NCBI GenBank assembly: GCA_013397845.1
Contig: VZTG01001539.1
Coordinates: 70,802 to 134,801, forward strand
Length of the DNA: 64,000 nt
From: Melanocharis versteri
Lineage: Eukaryota > Chordata > Aves > Passeriformes > Melanocharitidae
Direction: 5' to 3'
This document shows, piece after piece, positions 59,601-64,000 of the stretch. The notes under the pieces were generated by a model. It was not told where the DNA came from. It saw nothing but the letters and a program-made list of their open reading frames with translations, and ran no database searches. The translations under genes and the position numbers were made by a program. Positions within the stretch are counted from its first letter, which is position 1. Each line of letters starts with the position of its first letter.

Positions 59601-61208
59601 CTCTGCGTCCCCACGCCTGCTCTCCTCACGGGCAGGCACAGGTGTGCAGGCGTGTGCTTGCAGGGAGTCTCCACGGCCCCGGCACGGACATGAGCCCTGT
59701 TTTCCTCATGGAGAGAAGCACTGGCCCAAGCCTCCCTTCCCCATTTCTTTTCTCCCAGTGATGTGCAGTCGGTGTCACTGAGCCAAGTGCATGTGTTTAC
59801 TGTGAGCACAAATTAAGAGAGAGAATGACTTAATTAGAGCTAAACATTAAACTAATTGCTTCCCATTTCAAAGGCTTTGAAGTAAAAGCAGTACATGAAA
59901 TTTTTCTCTTCTTGGTTCGTTTTCCCTACCAGGCATCAGGGTTTGGGGATGCTGGAAGACACACTCTGTCCAAAAACTTAACAATTTCCACGGGAAATTC
60001 GATCTTTTCCATGCTTCTGGAAACTAACGTTGAGTTTCTCACTTCTACCTTCCTGACTTCTCAAAAGTGGCTGAGAGAGAGGGAGCTGTGCAGGAGTCCT
60101 GCCTGGGCCCTGGTCACAGACACGAGCGGATCTGGGGAAAGGCACAGTAAAAGGCAGGAAATCCAGAACGTGTCACTGGTACAGAAGTCTCCTCTGAGAT
60201 GAGCGGGAGAGGGTGACAATGGCTTGGAGAAGCTGCAGGGCACGGTCCTCACCAGGCCACAGCACCTGGCAGCCTCCAAATGGAGGAGAAGGACAATCCA
60301 GACATGCAGAGCCCAGCGAGGATGCAGCTGAACAGCCTCTTGTCCCTGGGTGCTGGCGCTTCTGCTTAAAGCTGATCAAGGCTCTAGAGCCAGGGACAAT
60401 CCCAGCAACTTCCCAGCACGGAGCTCAGGCAGCCGTGCCACCAGCTGAGAGGCCAGGGATGGAGCTCAGCGTTTGGGTCATCTCCTCAGGACGCAGGGCT
60501 GCACGGTGCCTCGGGCGGGAGGGCAGGAGCTCCCCAGAGTCCTGGCACAGGCACGGCTCAGCACAGCAGTTCTTCTAGGGGAACTCTGTCACTTCATTTC
60601 GGTGAGAGTCAAGATCACAGCGCCCCTGCATCTCCTCTGGGTGTGGCAGATCTCTTCTGTGTCATATTACACTGCAACAACGATAACATTAAGCCTCCTC
60701 TTCCCATAATCCAGGAAAAGGCTGAAATAAACCCACAGTCACATGTGCTAAAGCAGGGACAGAACCACGGGAGCGCAGAACCCGCACTCACCTCGCTCTG
60801 CTGCCTTCTCCTGGCAGGTGACAGCCACCAGGTCTGCTGGATGATGGCTCTGACCTCCAGTCCTCCTGAAATAGAAATACCTGGGTCATTAAAATAGATA
60901 TTGTGTTGGAGGGGCCCTTACAGCAGGGAATAAGATCCCATGGGAAGACTAGTTTAAGGCCTTAACTGTTTCTTAATGTTCTTAAACAAGTCCAGCCTGC
61001 TTTTCATCTTGATATAAACTTAGCATAAGTATTTGGGAGCTTGTCTTCATTAGTAAAACCCATCAAGAAAGGATGTGGGTAGTTAATCCTAATAAATGCA
61101 TGCTTTAGCCTTAGACCTCTGCATTTTTTTTCCCCATTAATTGCGGATGCTTTTGGGGAATTCTGTCTGTGTCAGACAAACTGCAGGGGCCGTTTCTTGT
61201 CCCCCCAG
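50661..61208 (+). other. SH3RF2 intron after the RING exon
   Basis: 10.5-kb phase-0 intron from GTAAGG to a C-rich acceptor (CCCCCCAG) at 61208. I found no nested gene. Long open frames inside, for example 56893-57783 (296 codons, plus), show no domain and are treated as background. Confidence 0.85.
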
Positions 61209-61466
61209 GTGCCACGAGCCAGGGCCCTGTACACCTACCGCGGGCACAACCCCGGGGAGCTGCGCTTCAACAAGGGGGACACCATCGCGCTGCTGCGGCA
61301 GCTGGATGAGAACTGGTACCTGGGCGAGCTCAACGGCATCAGCGGCGTGTTCCCGGCCAGCTCCGTGCAGGTCATCAAGCACCTGCCCCTGCCCCGCCCT
61401 CTCTACGGCCTCGACCTGCGGAGCCGGGACAAGGCGGACAACAGGGACAGCCTGACCTTCCAGAAG
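61209..61466 (+). CDS. SH3RF2: SH3RF2 second coding exon (first SH3 domain, start of second)
   Basis: 258-bp phase-0 exon for residues 125-210. It encodes a complete SH3 domain: ALYTY (ALYDY motif, residues 130-134), LRFNKGD, the tryptophan-containing [10 protein letters not shown], and [11 protein letters not shown]. The second SH3 begins at [12 protein letters not shown] and stops at LTFQK before the donor GTACCG. Compared with the mammalian protein as I remember it, four residues before the second ALY-type motif are missing, so this domain starts LYGLDL without the usual alanine. The remainder of the second SH3 should be in the next exon, which is not present in the window. Confidence 0.96.
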
Positions 61467-63147
61467 GTACCGCCCGCGGCACCGGGACACGGGGCGCTGC
61501 CGGCGCGGGGCTCTCAGGCCTCAGGAGGGCTCCCAAGCCCCCTCGGACACGGGGGCCAGCAGCTAACCCTCCCCTGCACGCAAGGGGACACAGGGCACCG
61601 GCAGGGTGACACGGAGCACCGGCATGGGGACACAGAGCACCGGCATGNGCGGGCAGCGCTCCCGGCGCTGCGGTCCCGAGAGCTTCCAGCCGCCCGCTCC
61701 CGGCAGCATCCTGGCAGCACTGGTCTAGACATTAATTGTGTTGTGCAGTTCAGCTTGAGATGCAGGGTGTAAATGGCACCGGCACCAGTTCCTAGAAATA
61801 AAATTAATACTTGTAATGCCCATAATTACAGCAAGCTCTGCTTTGTGGCTGTTTTATAGGAGGACACAAGCAAAACATCTTATTTGAAGCTCTAATATAT
61901 TTTTTTAAATGTCTTTTCGTTTAATGAAATCATTTTAGCTTCAGTAATGACTTATTCAAGTCTGGCATTAACAGACACAAGTTAGTTAAGGGACACATAG
62001 AGACACGGAGGAATTAGAAATTAATTCTAGAGAAGGCAAAGGTAGGGCTACTGTGGGGGACACGAGGCTTTCCCACCTCTGACATGCAGTTTGTGCCCCA
62101 TTTTATCATGTCTCCTGGTATTTAGACAGGCAGAAAAATGTTTCCAGTTTAGGCTAAAGTTTGCTCACACACAGAAATGACAGGATGGCCGTGGCACATG
62201 TGTACCTACACACACACTGTGGGCTTTAAACCTTATTTTGGAGAGGGAAAATGAGAAAACCACGCCTGTTGTAAAATACCAAAGTCCGGGAGCCACCTGT
62301 ACCTCTCCCACCACGCTCTCCCTGTGCATCCCAGGCATCGAGCACACTGCCTCCCACGAGTGGGTGAGAATCTCCAAGTTTTGCAATCCATTAATGTCAG
62401 CAGTAAATCATGATTAATTCCTCTGGCACCCATCGTGGTGAAGAACACTGTCACCACATGCCCTTTGCTACTAACACCCTGATCAGCAGTTTCCAAGAAA
62501 TACTGTGTAAACACTGCCCGTATGCAAACTCGGGGCCTGCCTCTCCCTCATTAACCCCAATCCTTAACAAGCCAGGATTTTTTCAATGGAAGCAGCATCA
62601 GGCCATGGACGTTCCAGCCGACAGAGATGGAACTGGGTGGATCTAATCCTGCTGGGAATGCCACCACCAGTGAGGGCCTCTCTGAGCCCTGCCGTACCCT
62701 CAGCTGCAGGGCCTGGGTGTCCTGCTGCAAGATGCATCCACGTGTGCCAGCACAGATGGGGAAAGGGCAATGAGTCCAAACATCCCTTCCGATTCAGAGT
62801 TAGAGTTATTAGTACAGCTCTCCCTGCACCTCTGCCAGCCAAAGCTTTGGACAAGGAACGTATCGCGGGGAGCTCTCATCCTCAGTAACCCCTTGTCTTA
62901 GCACACGTTTTTCAAACCAATTTTAATTTTGCTGTCAGCTTCAAACCAGGAATTTTACACCCAGAATTTGTCACTGACAACAAAGGAGAGAAATGGCAGA
63001 GCCCCAGGATTTTAAAGATAACCTGTAATGCCACCTGAACCCTGCCTGCAGCTCTGCTGCCAGACGGGAAGGGGGACACAGAGCAGTCGGGGGCTGTGCC
63101 GGGTGTAACTGCTGAAACCCCATTACATCTCCCGTTGTCTCTCCCAG
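61467..63147 (+). other. SH3RF2 intronic interval with a single-N gap; expected exon absent
   Basis: Begins with a short 21-bp tandem repeat (61584-61646, units ending CACCGGCA) that runs directly into a single N at 61647. Neither side contains sequence coding for the rest of the second SH3 domain, which should be an in-phase exon located here. Confidence 0.8.
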
Positions 63148-63471
63148 CCAAGCACCCCCGCTCAGCAGCTCCTGCAGGCCACCAAAAGCCACTGGTCCCC
63201 CCAGCCCAAGGGCGCGTCCCTGCGAACGGCGTCCCCCAAGGCCAAGGCCACCGACTCGGCGGCTTTCCCCAAGGTGCCCGACTCCAGACGGAAGAGTCTG
63301 CGCCAGTTCTCCATCACCACGGCCCTCAACACCCTGAACCGCATGGTCCACGCACCCACTGACCGCCCGGCGCTGGACATCAGCTCCCCTGTGCTCATCA
63401 GCTCCAGCAACCCCACCGTGGCCACGCAGAGCAGCGAGAAGGCCGAGCTCCCCTACGGGGCCCCGCTCCAG
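63148..63471 (+). CDS. SH3RF2: SH3RF2 downstream coding exon (linker after second SH3)
   Basis: 324-bp phase-0 exon with acceptor CTCCCAG before 63148 and donor CAG|GTAAGG after 63471, 108 codons. It contains the block FSITTALNTLNRMVH and the POSH-family signature PVLISSSNP, both highly similar to mammalian SH3RF2 in the linker between the second and third SH3 domains. The N-terminal half is Ser/Lys/Pro-rich and less conserved. The phase matches direct joining to either the second coding exon or a missing phase-0 exon. The third SH3 domain and the C-terminal phosphatase-binding region lie beyond the right edge, so the gene is partial here. Confidence 0.95.
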
Positions 63472-64000
63472 GTAAGGCAGCGGCAGCTCTGCAGCTGGAA
63501 CCTGCGCTGATCCCTGCGAGACACGCTGAGTCTGGGGCTGGGGAGGGACCTAGACCGACCTTTCGGAATTTATCCACTCCAGGCAGAAGAGTCGCATTCC
63601 TTCTTCCCACACTGACTAAAGATCCGAGTACAGAATCTTCACAGATATCTGAAATGGGAGGAAAAGGGGATTTTTACTTTTATATGACAGCTTTCATATT
63701 GACGGTTGCTCCAGCATTTTACAGAGCAATCACCCAGCCCCCGGCAGTCCGTGTCCAGGCAGTAACACCCGGCAGGCACTTTGTACTGAGCACCAGCCTG
63801 CAGAGAGCTGGGCTGTGATATCCTGGGCTACCGAGGGGAAATGAAACCCTACAGTAGTTCCATAATTCAGATGAAACTGTATCATGTCTCACACCCCCGA
63901 AGGGATCTTACCCAAAAGTCTCAGTGTGAACTACTGCCGTTGGAAATTCCTTGCTTCCGAACAGCAGCGCTGCTCCCAGAGGTTTGCAGGGGGATCTGTG
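63472..64000 (+). other. SH3RF2 intron, runs off the right edge
   Basis: Intronic sequence following the GTAAGG donor. No further exon recognised before the window ends. Confidence 0.8.

Overview
The window looks like a gene-poor stretch of a bird chromosome, most likely corresponding to chicken chromosome 13. The evidence is short CR1 LINE 3' ends, many GC-rich minisatellites, short introns, a CpG-island promoter, and two vertebrate genes that I recognise from their protein sequence. They lie in the conserved order GRXCR2 (minus strand) then SH3RF2 (plus strand). The order is known from mammals. The bird assignment is an inference from repeats and composition, and the species cannot be named from this sequence.

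Positions 1 to about 36,890 contain no exon I can recognise. They hold several minisatellites (26, 54, 28, about 43, about 37, 21 and about 22 bp units), CR1 fragments and one apparent assembly duplication (34133-35702). The mammalian neighbour PRELID2, expected on the minus strand here, was not found by eye.

Positions 36896-40118 (minus strand) carry a complete three-exon GRXCR2 coding sequence of 246 codons. All exons are in phase 0 with GT-AG junctions. A 108-bp higher-order tandem repeat sits about 450 bp past its stop codon. Positions 40119-49400 are intergenic, with a 42-bp GC-rich minisatellite at 41977-42180.

Positions about 49430-50290 form a CpG-rich presumed promoter and 5' UTR of SH3RF2. 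It is interrupted by a 49-N assembly gap and contains a near-perfect double AP-1 palindrome. SH3RF2 coding exons follow at 50289-50660 (RING finger), 61209-61466 (first SH3 domain and the start of the second) and 63148-63471 (conserved linker). The exon that should encode the rest of the second SH3 domain is missing between the last two. A single N at 61647 in that intron is the likely reason. The third SH3 domain and C-terminus lie beyond the right edge.

The two genes are not functionally linked. GRXCR2 is a hair-bundle protein of the inner ear. SH3RF2 is a RING-type ubiquitin ligase of the POSH family that modulates JNK signalling and protein phosphatase 1. I saw no convincing new molecular system. 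The most useful observations concern assembly artefacts marked by single Ns, the missing SH3RF2 exon, unusually dense tandem repeats, and a few regulatory-looking sites.
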